Assembly: GCA_936941515.1 (NCBI GenBank)
Contig: CAKZJI010000383.1
Location: 1 to 22,382, forward strand
Direction of reading: 5' to 3'
Length of the DNA: 22,382 nt
Origin: an uncultured Propionibacteriaceae bacterium
GTDB taxonomy: Bacteria; Actinomycetota; Actinomycetes; Propionibacteriales; Propionibacteriaceae
This document shows positions 1 to 7,665 of the stretch, piece after piece; within the stretch, counting starts at the first letter, position 1, and each line of letters opens with the position of its first letter. The translations under genes and the position numbers were made by a program. The notes beneath the pieces were generated by a model. It was not told the DNA's origin and ran no database searches. It saw nothing but the letters and a program-made list of their open reading frames with translations.

Positions 1-193
1 TTGTCAGAGTCCAGTTGCTAGCAGCTGTGAATAAGCCTCTTGGTGTCGCAAAGCGGGCTAAAAGAGGGTTTGGTGATATCAAACTTCCACCGTGTCTGGA
101 TGATGTTGCGCACCAGGCTGTAGCACGGTGGCGGCACAGGCCGAGTCAGGTAGGCTTGGCCACTCAGATGAAACCAAGGAACGGAGGTGGCCC

Positions 194-700
194 ATGCCGG
201 AAGCAGATGTGGCGACGTGGGATGAGTTCAGCGAGCGACTATTTCGTGTGCTGCTGACCATCGATGATCGGGTGTATCTGAACATTGGGACAAAGCCCCC
301 TCATGATCGACGGTACGTGCAGTTCGCCTCCAGCGCTGAAGAGCTGGTGGGTGAGGCCACAGGAAACGAGTTCCTGTCGGACGAATACAAGTTGGGCGCT
401 GAAGCTGAGACGCAGATGCGTGAGCTGGGCTGGGAAACTCCCCTCCCTTCGAACCCCAACTGGCACTTCGCCATCGCGTTGCCAGCCTCCAGCGCTGACA
501 TTAAAGCCATTGTTGATCACTCTGTCACAACGTTGCGTGACATGATGAAAATCCTGAGCCCAACAGACCTGATGTACAGGGCCTGGCGTGAGGCCGAGTG
601 GCCTGTCCCCGGCGCGTACTACGAACAGGAAGACTTGGATGAGCTCGACCCTGGCGAGGATCCGCTTGAGCTGGACCTCGGCATTGAGATGACCTGCTGA
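194..700 (+). CDS. TY-Chap-like small protein
   Basis: This encodes a 168-residue, acidic, soluble protein without signal peptide or membrane segment. The start is placed at the ATG preceded by a clear GGAGGT ribosome binding site at 183-188; the reading frame extends upstream but without such a site. The central part contains a YVQF segment, then an E-x3-GNEFL segment, then LGW-x-TP and a PNW motif. This order recalls the TY-Chap family of actinobacterial peptide-binding, chaperone-like domains, which are related to YbjN and type III secretion chaperones and are often found near secretion or immunity loci. The family assignment rests on remembered motif order only, and the substrate is unknown. 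The C-terminus is a strongly acidic tail rich in Asp and Glu. A hairpin follows the stop codon. No partner gene lies nearby in the window. Confidence 0.75.
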   Translation: MPEADVATWDEFSERLFRVLLTIDDRVYLNIGTKPPHDRRYVQFASSAEELVGEATGNEFLSDEYKLGAEAETQMRELGWETPLPSNPNWHFAIALPASSADIKAIVDHSVTTLRDMMKILSPTDLMYRAWREAEWPVPGAYYEQEDLDELDPGEDPLELDLGIEMTC

Positions 701-712
701 CGACACGCCGAG

Positions 713-741
713 CCCAGCAGGCCTGACAGGCCATGGCTGGG
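713..741 (+). terminator. Terminator-like hairpin after the TY-Chap gene
   Basis: Thirteen bases past the stop codon, CCCAGC (713-718) pairs with GCTGGG (736-741) and an inner stem GGCCT (720-724) pairs with AGGCC (728-732) around a three-base loop. No U-tract follows, as is common for high-GC actinobacterial terminators. A second small stem, GGGAGG (739-744) with CCTCCC (754-759), overlaps its end. Confidence 0.45.
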
Positions 742-908
742 AGGTTGCTGCGGCCTCCCGCGCCTAGAGGCCTAAAGACACTGACGAGGATGAGGCTGCC
801 GCCCAGACGTGAGCTGAGATGCGGCCATCACCTGCGTGGCAGCCCTGGTTGGTGTGCCCTGAGGCTCAGGTCCGCCGACGCGCATAGCGTCACGAGTTGC
901 CGCCCATG

Positions 909-948
909 AGTTCCTGAGTACACTCAAATTTGAGTGTACTCAGGAACT
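909..948. promoter_or_regulatory. Perfect 40-bp palindrome, probable TetR-family operator
   Basis: The left arm AGTTCCTGAGTACACTCAAA (909-928) is followed with no spacer by its exact reverse complement (929-948). Each arm holds a TGAGT-N2-ACTCA element that is itself nearly symmetric, so two operator-like sites sit within one large palindrome. TGAGT/ACTCA half-sites are typical of TetR-family repressor operators. It lies about 170 bases ahead of ohyA, the only gene that could plausibly be controlled by it in the + direction. No tetR gene is visible in the window, so the repressor would be encoded elsewhere. In RNA it would form a long stem without a loop, but no U-tract follows. Confidence 0.6.
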
Positions 949-1120
949 GGTTGGACGCCTCGAAGGTCCCATCGCTCCACGGCTGGTTGCTTCGGCATGA
1001 CGTGGCGGGGCGCCGTCGATTCCGGCTCTTCCGGGATGGGGGCATGCCCCTGGCCTGCGTGGCCCCGTGCTCCTCTCTCCGCTCAGCACAAACTCACATC
1101 ACCACCGAAGGGAAGCAAAA
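949..1120 (+). other. Long untranslated leader of ohyA
   Basis: This stretch separates the operator from ohyA. It contains the 12-base palindrome GGGGCATGCCCC at 1039-1050 and the purine-rich ribosome binding site GAAGGGAAG just before the ATG at 1121. Short ORFs here have no convincing start signals or protein features. I see no confident -35/-10 pair. Confidence 0.35.
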
Positions 1121-2908
1121 ATGCACTATTCACGCGGCAACTATGAGGCCTTCGCGCGCCCTCGCAAACCCCAGAGAGCGGATGCCATATCCGCCTACAT
1201 CGTTGGAACAGGGCTCGCAGGTCTGTCCGCGGCCTTCTTCCTGCTGCGCGACGGACAGATTCCCGGTGAGCGCATCCATCTCTTCGAGGAGCTGTCTTTG
1301 GCCGGTGGCTCCCTGGATGGTGCCAACCGTCCCGAGATTGGCTTCATCACCCGTGGTGGACGGGAAATGGAGCAATACTTTGAGTGCATGTGGGACATGT
1401 ATCGCTCAATCCCTTCCCTGGAGATCGAGGGCGCATCATATCTCGACGAATACTACTGGCTCGACAAAGATGACCCAAACTCTTCGAACTGCCGACTGAT
1501 TCACGACAGGGGAAACCGGGTCCCCAGTGACGGCGATTTCCGCCTCGACGCAGCAAGCCAGCGGGAGATCGTCAAACTCATCATGACCTCGGAGGACAAG
1601 CTCGACGGCAGAACCATCGAAGACCACTTCTCCGATGACTTCTTTGCAAGCAACTTCTGGGTGTACTGGGCCACGATGTTCGCGTTCGAGAAATGGCATT
1701 CCCTGGCTGAGATGCGACGCTACCTAATGCGTTTCATCCATGCCGTGGGCGGCCTGGCGGACTTCAGCTGCCTGAAGTTCAACCGATACAACCAGTACGA
1801 ATCGATGGTGCTGCCGATCCTCCGCTACCTCGAAAGGCATGGCGTCGACATCCGCTACGGCACCACTGTCCAAGACATCATCGTGGATGTCTCCGACGAG
1901 GCCAAGGTCGCCACTAAGCTGCTGCTCACTGTCGACGGCGAACACCAGGAAATCCCGCTGACGCCGGACGATCTCGTGTTCGTCACCAATGGATCCATCA
2001 CCGAGTCCACCACCTACGGCGATCACCACACGCCAGCACCCGAAACCCACGAGCCTGGAGGCAGCTGGACCCTGTGGGAGAACCTGGCGCGCCAGTCCGC
2101 CGACTTCGGCCGACCTGAGGTGTTCTACAAGAATCTGCCCGAACGCAGCTGGTTTGTGGCGGCCACGGCGACGATCAAGAACACTGACGTGGACCCCTAT
2201 ATCGAGCGCCTGACCAAGCGTGACCTGCACGACCACAAGGTCAACACCGGCGGCATCATCACAGTCACCGACTCCAACTGGATGCTGAGCTTCGCGGTCC
2301 ATCGCCAGCCCCATTTCAAAGAGCAGAAGCCCAACGAGACCACCGTGTGGATCTACGGTCTCTACTCCGACACCACAGGAAATTTCGTCCACAAGAAGAT
2401 CGCCGAATGCACAGGTGAGGAGATTACGCAGGAACTGCTTTACCACCTTGGTGTTCCGGAAAGCAAGATCCCGGAACTCGCCCGACAGGAGTCGATCAAC
2501 ACCAACCCCGTCTACATGCCCTTCATCACCGCCTACTTCATGCCGCGACATGCGGGAGACCGTCCGAAGGTCGTCCCCGACGGCTCCAAGAACATCGCCT
2601 TCATCGGAAACTTTGCCGAATCCCCCACGAGAGACACGGTGTTCACCACCGAATATTCGGTGCGCACCGCCATGGAGGCCGTCTACACCCTCCTCGACAT
2701 CGAACGCGCCGTCCCCGAGGTCATCGGCACTGTCTACGACATTCGAGAACTGCTGAAGGCCACCTACCACCTGCGTGACCGCAAATCCCTCAAAGAGGAG
2801 TCCCTGGCAGCCACACTTCCGCTCCCGCACTTCGTGGAGGAGAAGGTAGCGGAGAAACTGAACGGCACATGGCTGGGAGAGCTCCTTCGCGACTCCCGCC
2901 TCATCTGA
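1121..2908 (+). CDS. ohyA: Oleate hydratase (67-kDa myosin-cross-reactive antigen family)
   Basis: Oleate hydratase is an FAD-dependent enzyme that adds water across the cis-9 (or cis-12) double bond of free unsaturated fatty acids, giving hydroxy fatty acids such as 10-hydroxystearate. It is usually peripheral to the membrane and detoxifies host or environmental fatty acids. The 595-residue product has the N-terminal dinucleotide-binding motif GTGLAGL (29-35), the FAD-contacting GGS at 62-64, the RGGREME motif (78-84) with Glu82, and the MRRYLMRF segment with Tyr201. From memory, Glu82 and Tyr201 have the same numbers as the catalytic residues of Staphylococcus aureus OhyA. The start at 1121 follows a GAAGGGAAG ribosome binding site and gives the typical MHYSRGNYEAFARP N-terminus; the longer in-frame extension lacks family similarity. 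The gene stands alone behind a TetR-type palindrome, suggesting derepression by fatty acids or acyl-CoA (inferred). Confidence 0.96.
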   Translation: MHYSRGNYEAFARPRKPQRADAISAYIVGTGLAGLSAAFFLLRDGQIPGERIHLFEELSLAGGSLDGANRPEIGFITRGGREMEQYFECMWDMYRSIPSLEIEGASYLDEYYWLDKDDPNSSNCRLIHDRGNRVPSDGDFRLDAASQREIVKLIMTSEDKLDGRTIEDHFSDDFFASNFWVYWATMFAFEKWHSLAEMRRYLMRFIHAVGGLADFSCLKFNRYNQYESMVLPILRYLERHGVDIRYGTTVQDIIVDVSDEAKVATKLLLTVDGEHQEIPLTPDDLVFVTNGSITESTTYGDHHTPAPETHEPGGSWTLWENLARQSADFGRPEVFYKNLPERSWFVAATATIKNTDVDPYIERLTKRDLHDHKVNTGGIITVTDSNWMLSFAVHRQPHFKEQKPNETTVWIYGLYSDTTGNFVHKKIAECTGEEITQELLYHLGVPESKIPELARQESINTNPVYMPFITAYFMPRHAGDRPKVVPDGSKNIAFIGNFAESPTRDTVFTTEYSVRTAMEAVYTLLDIERAVPEVIGTVYDIRELLKATYHLRDRKSLKEESLAATLPLPHFVEEKVAEKLNGTWLGELLRDSRLI

Positions 2909-2978
2909 GGGACGCTCGTCCAGCGATGTCCAGCGACTCGCTGCTGGCCACCCCCGACTGGGACGGTAGGATCATCAC

Positions 2979-4316
2979 ATGAGCACGGCACGCCTGGCGG
3001 AACTGAGACTGGAGGAGTTCAAGTCATTCCGTCAAGCCGTTTTGCCGCTGCATGACATCACCATCCTCATAGGGCGGAACAGCTCGGGGAAATCCAACGC
3101 CCTCGACGGCTTGGAGGTCTTGGCGCGCTTGGCCAGCGGCGAGGAACTGGCAGATGCCCTCGACGGCAGACGTCGAGCGGAAGGTGCGATACGCGGTGGT
3201 TCCGCCGGGCTTCCGCCCCATGGCAGGGACGAGTTTGCTCTCGGCTGCATGGTCAAAGTGGACGATGACTGCTATCGCTACAGCATCAAGGTTCAGGTCA
3301 GGCCATTGCTGCGGGTCATTGAGGAAGAACTCGCCGGGCCGGGCGTATCCTCGGCGAGGAACGGTGCAACCCGAGAGTCCGTGTTGATTGCCGCTCAGTG
3401 CTCTGATGGGCCGGGAATCTCGGCTGAGATCCACAACGGAAAGCGCGGGCGAAACCCCACGAAACTCTTCCGTGACACGCGACCCGTCATCACGCAAGCC
3501 GCTGCCATCCTTGGTGGAACCAGCAGAGCAGATGCCTTGGTGCTGCGCGGAGTCGGAGCTGTGCTGTCTGCACTGAGGGGGGTTTTCCACCTTGACCCTG
3601 TTCCGCATCTGATGAGGAACTATGTCCCAGAGCGAGATATCCAGCTGCGGCGTACTGGTGAGAACCTTTCTGCCGCATTGAAACGCCTTGGGCAGGAAGA
3701 CCCGCAGGCGATGGTTCAGCTACGAGAGCACTTGCAGGCGGTGGCTGATGAATGGGTGCAAGGGGTCTCTTTTGTCACCTCAGAGCTGGGTGATGTGATG
3801 TTTGTCCTTGACGAGTCCAGGGGAGGGAACAAGGAGCGAACCCCTGCACGTGAGCTCAGCGACGGGCTTCTTCGATTCGCCGCTATCGCCACCGCCCTGC
3901 TGTCATCGCACAACCTGGATATCGACCTTGAAACGCCGATTCGCGGCCAGGGCAATGGCATCACGGCAGGGGTGCACGTCGTCATTGAGGAACTTGAGAC
4001 TGGACTCCACCCTGCTCAGGCGCAACGAGTGCTGGACCTCGTGCGCAACTCCACAGGCCAGGGAATGAAGTCCCTGGTGACAACCCACAGCCCCGCTCTG
4101 CTGGACGCCGCCGAGGGTGTGCTGAATGACTCCGTGTATGTCTGCCACAGGCAATCTGATTCTGGCCATAGCGCCATCACACCCTTGGTGAAGCTGCCTG
4201 GATACGCCCGGGCCCTCGCCGAGCGCAGCCTGGGAGCGGCAGTGACCGCTGACGCGCTGTTCGCCCAGCGCAACCAAGATTATTCCGAGTTCGAGCAACT
4301 GCTGGGCTTGAGATGA
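2979..4316 (+). CDS. ABC/OLD-type AAA ATPase of a putative two-gene defence module
   Basis: The 445-residue protein is a cytosolic SMC/ABC-type ATPase of the AAA_15/AAA_21 class found in OLD, RloA, AbiL and PARIS-like systems. Visible motifs in order: N-terminal strand LEEFKSF (11-17), Walker A GRNSSGKS (32-39), a long variable middle region with the hydrophobic stretch GVGAVLSALRGVFHL (191-205), the ABC signature ELSDG (292-296), Walker B VHVVIEELETGLHP (332-344), and the switch histidine in TTHSP (His370). Its stop overlaps the ATG of the PIN-like gene, so the two are probably translationally coupled. A likely role is a sensor or regulator ATPase that controls the downstream nuclease; this is inferred from similar ATPase-effector pairs. 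No nuclease domain such as Toprim follows the ATPase core, unlike in OLD proteins. The start at 2979 has a GGTAGGA site upstream. Confidence 0.88.
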   Translation: MSTARLAELRLEEFKSFRQAVLPLHDITILIGRNSSGKSNALDGLEVLARLASGEELADALDGRRRAEGAIRGGSAGLPPHGRDEFALGCMVKVDDDCYRYSIKVQVRPLLRVIEEELAGPGVSSARNGATRESVLIAAQCSDGPGISAEIHNGKRGRNPTKLFRDTRPVITQAAAILGGTSRADALVLRGVGAVLSALRGVFHLDPVPHLMRNYVPERDIQLRRTGENLSAALKRLGQEDPQAMVQLREHLQAVADEWVQGVSFVTSELGDVMFVLDESRGGNKERTPARELSDGLLRFAAIATALLSSHNLDIDLETPIRGQGNGITAGVHVVIEELETGLHPAQAQRVLDLVRNSTGQGMKSLVTTHSPALLDAAEGVLNDSVYVCHRQSDSGHSAITPLVKLPGYARALAERSLGAAVTADALFAQRNQDYSEFEQLLGLR

Positions 4317-4774
4317 CGGTCGTCTTCATCGACACCAGCGTCCTGTGCAACCTGCTGCCGGTCCCAGGGCGAGATCAGGATCAAAAACAGGTCCGAGCCG
4401 AGATGCAAAAGCGTTTCGGAGCGGGAGAACAGTTCATTATTCCCATCACCAGCGTGATTGAGACGGGGAACTTCATCGCCCAGCTGAAGGATGGCGAGGT
4501 GAGGCGGGATGTCGCGCAGAAATTTCACCATCTGCTTCGCCTGATCATCGATGGCAAGGCTCCGTGGGTTCTTCATGACATTGCGTGGAACTCAAAGTTT
4601 CTCAGGCTCCTGCTGGAAGGCGCTGACACCGAGATTCCATATGTGGATCATTCAACGGCTGGCCTTGGAATGGGCGATCTGTGCATTCTCGCAGAACGCT
4701 GCCACTACCAGCAGCGCCTCGGCCTGCGGGCCGAGATCTGGACGCGGGATGCGCAGCTGAGTGCCCACCGTTGA
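4313..4774 (+). CDS. PIN-like ribonuclease, putative effector of the ATPase pair
   Basis: The 153-residue product begins with MTVVFIDTSVLCNLL, the classic first strand of a PIN-fold nuclease, with Asp7 as the first acidic active-site residue. Further candidates for the metal-binding set are Glu50 in TSVIETGNF, Asp122 in GMGDLCILAE and Asp146 in WTRDAQL. These match in order and spacing the four acidic residues of PIN nucleases such as VapC. The ATG overlaps the ATPase stop by four bases (ATGA), and no strong ribosome binding site is seen, pointing to translational coupling. Unlike VapC there is no small antitoxin gene next to it; the partner is a 445-residue ATPase. Cleavage of tRNA or other RNA on activation would be a reasonable hypothesis but is not shown by sequence. 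The alpha/beta hydrolase gene starts 32 bases downstream. Confidence 0.82.
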   Translation: MTVVFIDTSVLCNLLPVPGRDQDQKQVRAEMQKRFGAGEQFIIPITSVIETGNFIAQLKDGEVRRDVAQKFHHLLRLIIDGKAPWVLHDIAWNSKFLRLLLEGADTEIPYVDHSTAGLGMGDLCILAERCHYQQRLGLRAEIWTRDAQLSAHR

Positions 4775-4806
4775 GCGTGTCCCCAGCCCGCTCTGATGGG
4801 GCTACG

Positions 4807-5667
4807 ATGACCCCCATGCGTCACTTCACCATTGAGCTGAACCGGGAACGTGCCGCCACGCTGGAGGCCATCTTGTTCGATGAGCCCTCGCCTGATGAGC
4901 AGCCCACGCCTCTTGAACATCCCCGGCCCGCAGTCATCATCGCCCCCGGGGGTGGCTACATGATGCTGGCCCAGCGGGAATCCGACCCAACAGCCGTCAC
5001 CTTCCTGCAGCGCGGCTTCAACACCTTTGTGCTGCGCTACTCGCTGCACGACGACGCCGTCTACCCGAATCCCGCAGTCGACGCCGCCCAGGCCGTTCGA
5101 TGGGTGAGGGCCCATGCAGATGAGCTGGGCGTCATCCCCAACCAGCTGGCCCTCCTGGGGTTCTCGGCGGGCGCGCACGTCGCTGCGCTGCTCGGCACCC
5201 ACTGGTATCGCGATGACCTGGTGGCTGCGGAGCGCGCCGAATATGAGGCCTCCGGCAGGCAGGAGCTGTTGGAGCACAGCTCTCGTCCCGACTACCTGGT
5301 CTGCTGCTACGGCGCGTTCAGCGTGGAATGGGCGGGAAACGACGAGGCCATCCTGCGGACCGCCGCGTCCGTCGACTGCATCGCCGCCGTCACCGACAAG
5401 ACCCCGCCGTCGTTCGTGTGGACCACAGGGGAGGACGACGTGGTCCCGCCGACGCAGTCCCTGCGGTTTGTCACAGCTCTGGCGGAGGCTGGGGTGCCCT
5501 TCGAGTACCACCACTACCAGCGCGGCAAGCACGGCCTGGCGACGGCAGACGGACTCTGCACCGCAGACCTTGGGTTGGATGCGGTGCCCGAGAACGTCGC
5601 CACCTGGGCTGACCTGGCGGCCAACTGGCTCAGAGCCAACGGGAAACGGCGACCGACCGCCTCCTAG
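4807..5667 (+). CDS. Alpha/beta hydrolase, acetyl-esterase (BD-FAE/Axe) like
   Basis: The 286-residue protein is a serine esterase of the alpha/beta hydrolase fold. The oxyanion loop is APGGGYMML near residue 45, the nucleophile elbow is GFSAGAH near residue 118, an acidic residue lies in the TTGEDDVVPP segment near 207, and the catalytic histidine lies in RGKHGLA near 238. The HGG-like GGG loop and compact size resemble acetylxylan esterases and BD-FAE feruloyl esterases, enzymes that remove acyl groups from carbohydrates. No signal peptide is visible, so it should act in the cytosol. The start is uncertain: ATG at 4807 (weak GATGGGG upstream) or 4816; a longer reading frame begins inside the PIN gene. 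It may be the third gene of the preceding operon because of the short spacing, or an unrelated metabolic gene. It converges on rloB with only 23 bases between stops. Confidence 0.87.
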   Translation: MTPMRHFTIELNRERAATLEAILFDEPSPDEQPTPLEHPRPAVIIAPGGGYMMLAQRESDPTAVTFLQRGFNTFVLRYSLHDDAVYPNPAVDAAQAVRWVRAHADELGVIPNQLALLGFSAGAHVAALLGTHWYRDDLVAAERAEYEASGRQELLEHSSRPDYLVCCYGAFSVEWAGNDEAILRTAASVDCIAAVTDKTPPSFVWTTGEDDVVPPTQSLRFVTALAEAGVPFEYHHYQRGKHGLATADGLCTADLGLDAVPENVATWADLAANWLRANGKRRPTAS

Positions 5668-5690
5668 TTTCTGGTCTGCCTCGGCAAGCC

Positions 5691-6303
5691 TCAACGGTTG
5701 TGGCGCAGCGCGTCGAGCCATGTGATCAAATCGTGCATCTGCGAAATCTGTGGTGTTGACCAGGCCCCGGTTGCCCCAGCCAGGGCCTGGCGCCGAACCG
5801 CCTCGTCGGTTGCGTCGATCAGCGCATCTGGCAGAGAGCTGCCCTTTTCATACCCCGAGAGGTGCTTTTTCAGCTTTCTTTCCGCATCGGCAGCATTGTT
5901 GCAGTCAGGTGAGTCCACATAGTGCAGCAGCAGCCAATGCTCCAGACAGGGCTCTGTTACTGCTGCATGGCGATGCTCTGGGGCTTCTTCCAACCAATTG
6001 ATGAGTGGTTTGATGTGACTCTGATTCTCATCAGAGTCACATACAATCCAGATGCCCTCTCCGGTGTCTTCTTCGTTGGCTCGCTTCCGGGCTCTATCAA
6101 TGAGTTCCTTGAGTGACGACCTGTTTCTTTGTCTCCAGAATTTGACGGCGATCTCACTGTTGTAGCGTTTCTGGATCAGCGCCTTGATGTATTGCTCTTC
6201 GGACTTCCCTTCTGCGCAGAAGGAGACTTTTTTTCTTGAGGGGGCGACTGCCTGTCTGCCTTCGCCCTCGGGGCTGAGATTTTCGGATTTTTTTCTTGGC
6301 CAT
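5691..6303 (-). pseudogene. rloB: RloB/AbiLii-like nuclease gene, split by a +1 frameshift in an A7 tract
   Basis: RloB-family proteins pair with RloA ATPases and are the presumed nuclease effectors of AbiL-like abortive infection systems. Reading from the ATG at 6303 gives MAKKKIRKS and runs into a stop at 6156-6154. The conserved protein lies in the next frame, which has no ATG, GTG or TTG before its conserved start. There it reads CAEGKSEEQY (family CEGxxTExxY), WIVCDSDEN (family DxDxx) and EPCLEHWLLLHY (family NPCFExWLLLHF), then ends at 5691. Skipping one A in either AAGAAAAAAA tract (coding strand, 6297-6288 or 6237-6228) joins the ATG to a protein of 203 residues, the usual family length. 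So this is a disrupted gene, a slippage-dependent gene, or a sequencing error in a homopolymer. It follows rloA by 15 bases and is probably co-transcribed. All family catalytic residues appear intact. Confidence 0.8.
6228..6297 (-). other. Twin AAGAAAAAAA slippery tracts in rloB
   Basis: The same ten bases, AAGAAAAAAA on the coding strand, occur at 6297-6288 and 6237-6228, exactly 60 bases apart and in the same reading phase. Losing or skipping one A at either restores the rloB frame. Such A7 runs are substrates for polymerase slippage, so the two tracts could act as a phase-variable or transcriptional-slippage switch. The alternative is a simple homopolymer error. Confidence 0.6.
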
Positions 6304-6318
6304 CAGCGTTACCATTGG

Positions 6319-7650
6319 TCAGATTTGAGGGACTCCGCCCAAGCGGCCAGAGACGTAAATTCCGGGAAAATCGGCATCTTTGCGAACCCCCTCTCGGGAG
6401 AAATCTGATACCCTCGTCATCTGTGTCTCGACAGACACTTTGTCAGCCAACCAAAATTCGTCACGCCGTAGCAGATGGGCATGCATCAGCTGGAGTTCGT
6501 GAGTGGTGAAAATGAGCTGACGTCTATCATCAGAGGACAAATCCGTCAAGAAGTCCCGAATGAGCTCCACGGTTAGCAGTGGATGCATCGAGTTTTCCAG
6601 CTCATCCACGACGAATACCGCACGGGACCCGTCTTTGGACAGCAGGAACAACATGGGCAGCAGATTGATGAAACGCGCCGTTCCGTCGGACTCCTCTGCC
6701 AGAGGGAGGGTAAACTTGTCGGTTACTCGGCCGTCTTCGCCTATTTTCCCTTCATGCACTGTGACGAGACGCTCGGTCTTGAGCGATCCGTCATCGTGGA
6801 GAGAGGCTAGACCATATTCCCCATAAAAACCGGTCAGCACTACCACACCCTGGGTCCGCTCCAAATCGTTTGTCAACTCTTCGATGACGTCAATCGGGAG
6901 GGCAGACGATGGCGTGAACTCCTCCAGTACAATCTTCGAGATGCCGGTGTCTGAAGTGCTCAACGCATGGTTCATGGCGTCAGCGAACGGCTGGTCACCT
7001 GCGATCCATGCAGGAAGCATGAGGAAATCAGCGTGGGGTCGGATGATTCTCAGGTGATCTGAAAACCATGCCCGGGCGCTTGAAATGACCTCTGGTGCTG
7101 CGTCCACATCTCCCAAGATGCCGAGTACCGTCTGGTTGGGGCTGAGGAGTCGTTTGACCGCCTTTGCAGCTGAGTCCTCGGCTAGGTCGCCGAAAAAATC
7201 AACGTTGGTTTCCTGGCGCTCGAATAGCACCTCCTCATCGCCGCTGCGAAGTCGGGCCAAGGACTCAGTATGTATCCGCTGTCGATCCGCAGTGACCTCG
7301 TAATAAAACACCCAGTCCTGCCGTCCTGGCTTGCTTTCTGGAGCCGCCACCACAAACTCGATGCCGAACATGGTTGGCTTTCCCCTCCCGAGCAGTTTGT
7401 GTGGGATGAGGGGGAGCGGCTCGCCTTTGGTGCGTGGTTTTGTTATGATGTCCTGCAGAGCCGCTAGGCCCTCTGTCAGTGTTGACTTGCCGGCGGCGTT
7501 TGCGCCGTAGATTGCGGTAATAGGCAGAATCCTCGTGCGGCCTACGCGCGCCAACCGTTCTCCATGCCGACGTTCGTTGGTGGCGACCATGGAGAACTCG
7601 ATGGGCTCGTGGATTGACTTCCAGTTAGCCAGAGTCAAGTACCGTAACAT
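6319..7650 (-). CDS. rloA: RloA/AbiLi-like AAA ATPase
   Basis: The 443-residue protein is an ABC/AAA-type ATPase of the RloA family, typically encoded with RloB and seen in restriction-modification loci and AbiL abortive-infection systems. The N-terminus MLRYLTLANWKSIHEP is the standard first strand, followed by Walker A GANAAGKS (49-56), the signature EESDGTARF (318-326), Walker B VFVVDELENSMHP (345-357) with Asp349 and Glu350, and the switch motif FTTHELQLMH with His384. The ATG at 7650 is preceded by a perfect GGAGGT at 7660-7655; the frame opens 29 codons further upstream, but that part runs through the palindrome and has no such site. The product would sense a phage trigger and license RloB (inferred from family context). 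The region is richer in A+T than the core genes, fitting acquisition by transfer. It is a different subfamily from the ATPase at 2979. Confidence 0.9.
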   Translation of the reverse strand: MLRYLTLANWKSIHEPIEFSMVATNERRHGERLARVGRTRILPITAIYGANAAGKSTLTEGLAALQDIITKPRTKGEPLPLIPHKLLGRGKPTMFGIEFVVAAPESKPGRQDWVFYYEVTADRQRIHTESLARLRSGDEEVLFERQETNVDFFGDLAEDSAAKAVKRLLSPNQTVLGILGDVDAAPEVISSARAWFSDHLRIIRPHADFLMLPAWIAGDQPFADAMNHALSTSDTGISKIVLEEFTPSSALPIDVIEELTNDLERTQGVVVLTGFYGEYGLASLHDDGSLKTERLVTVHEGKIGEDGRVTDKFTLPLAEESDGTARFINLLPMLFLLSKDGSRAVFVVDELENSMHPLLTVELIRDFLTDLSSDDRRQLIFTTHELQLMHAHLLRRDEFWLADKVSVETQMTRVSDFSREGVRKDADFPGIYVSGRLGGVPQI

Positions 7651-7665
7651 CTTGACCTCCGAGTG

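Noticed and set aside
1..193. Short open frames before the TY-Chap gene
   Set aside because: None has a ribosome binding site or recognisable protein features; I see nothing supportable in this stretch except the GGAGGT site of the next gene.
1724..2830. Long open frame (368 codons) on the - strand inside ohyA
   Set aside because: It is a Gly/Val/Asp-rich antisense shadow of a clearly conserved oleate hydratase and has no family motifs.
4313..4774. Ordinary VapC toxin of a VapBC pair
   Set aside because: No small antitoxin gene lies upstream; the overlapping partner is a 445-residue ATPase.
6154..6303. Independent small protein starting at the rloB ATG
   Set aside because: The unshifted product is an Arg/Lys-rich run with no family features, and its reading frame simply misses the RloB coding phase by one base.
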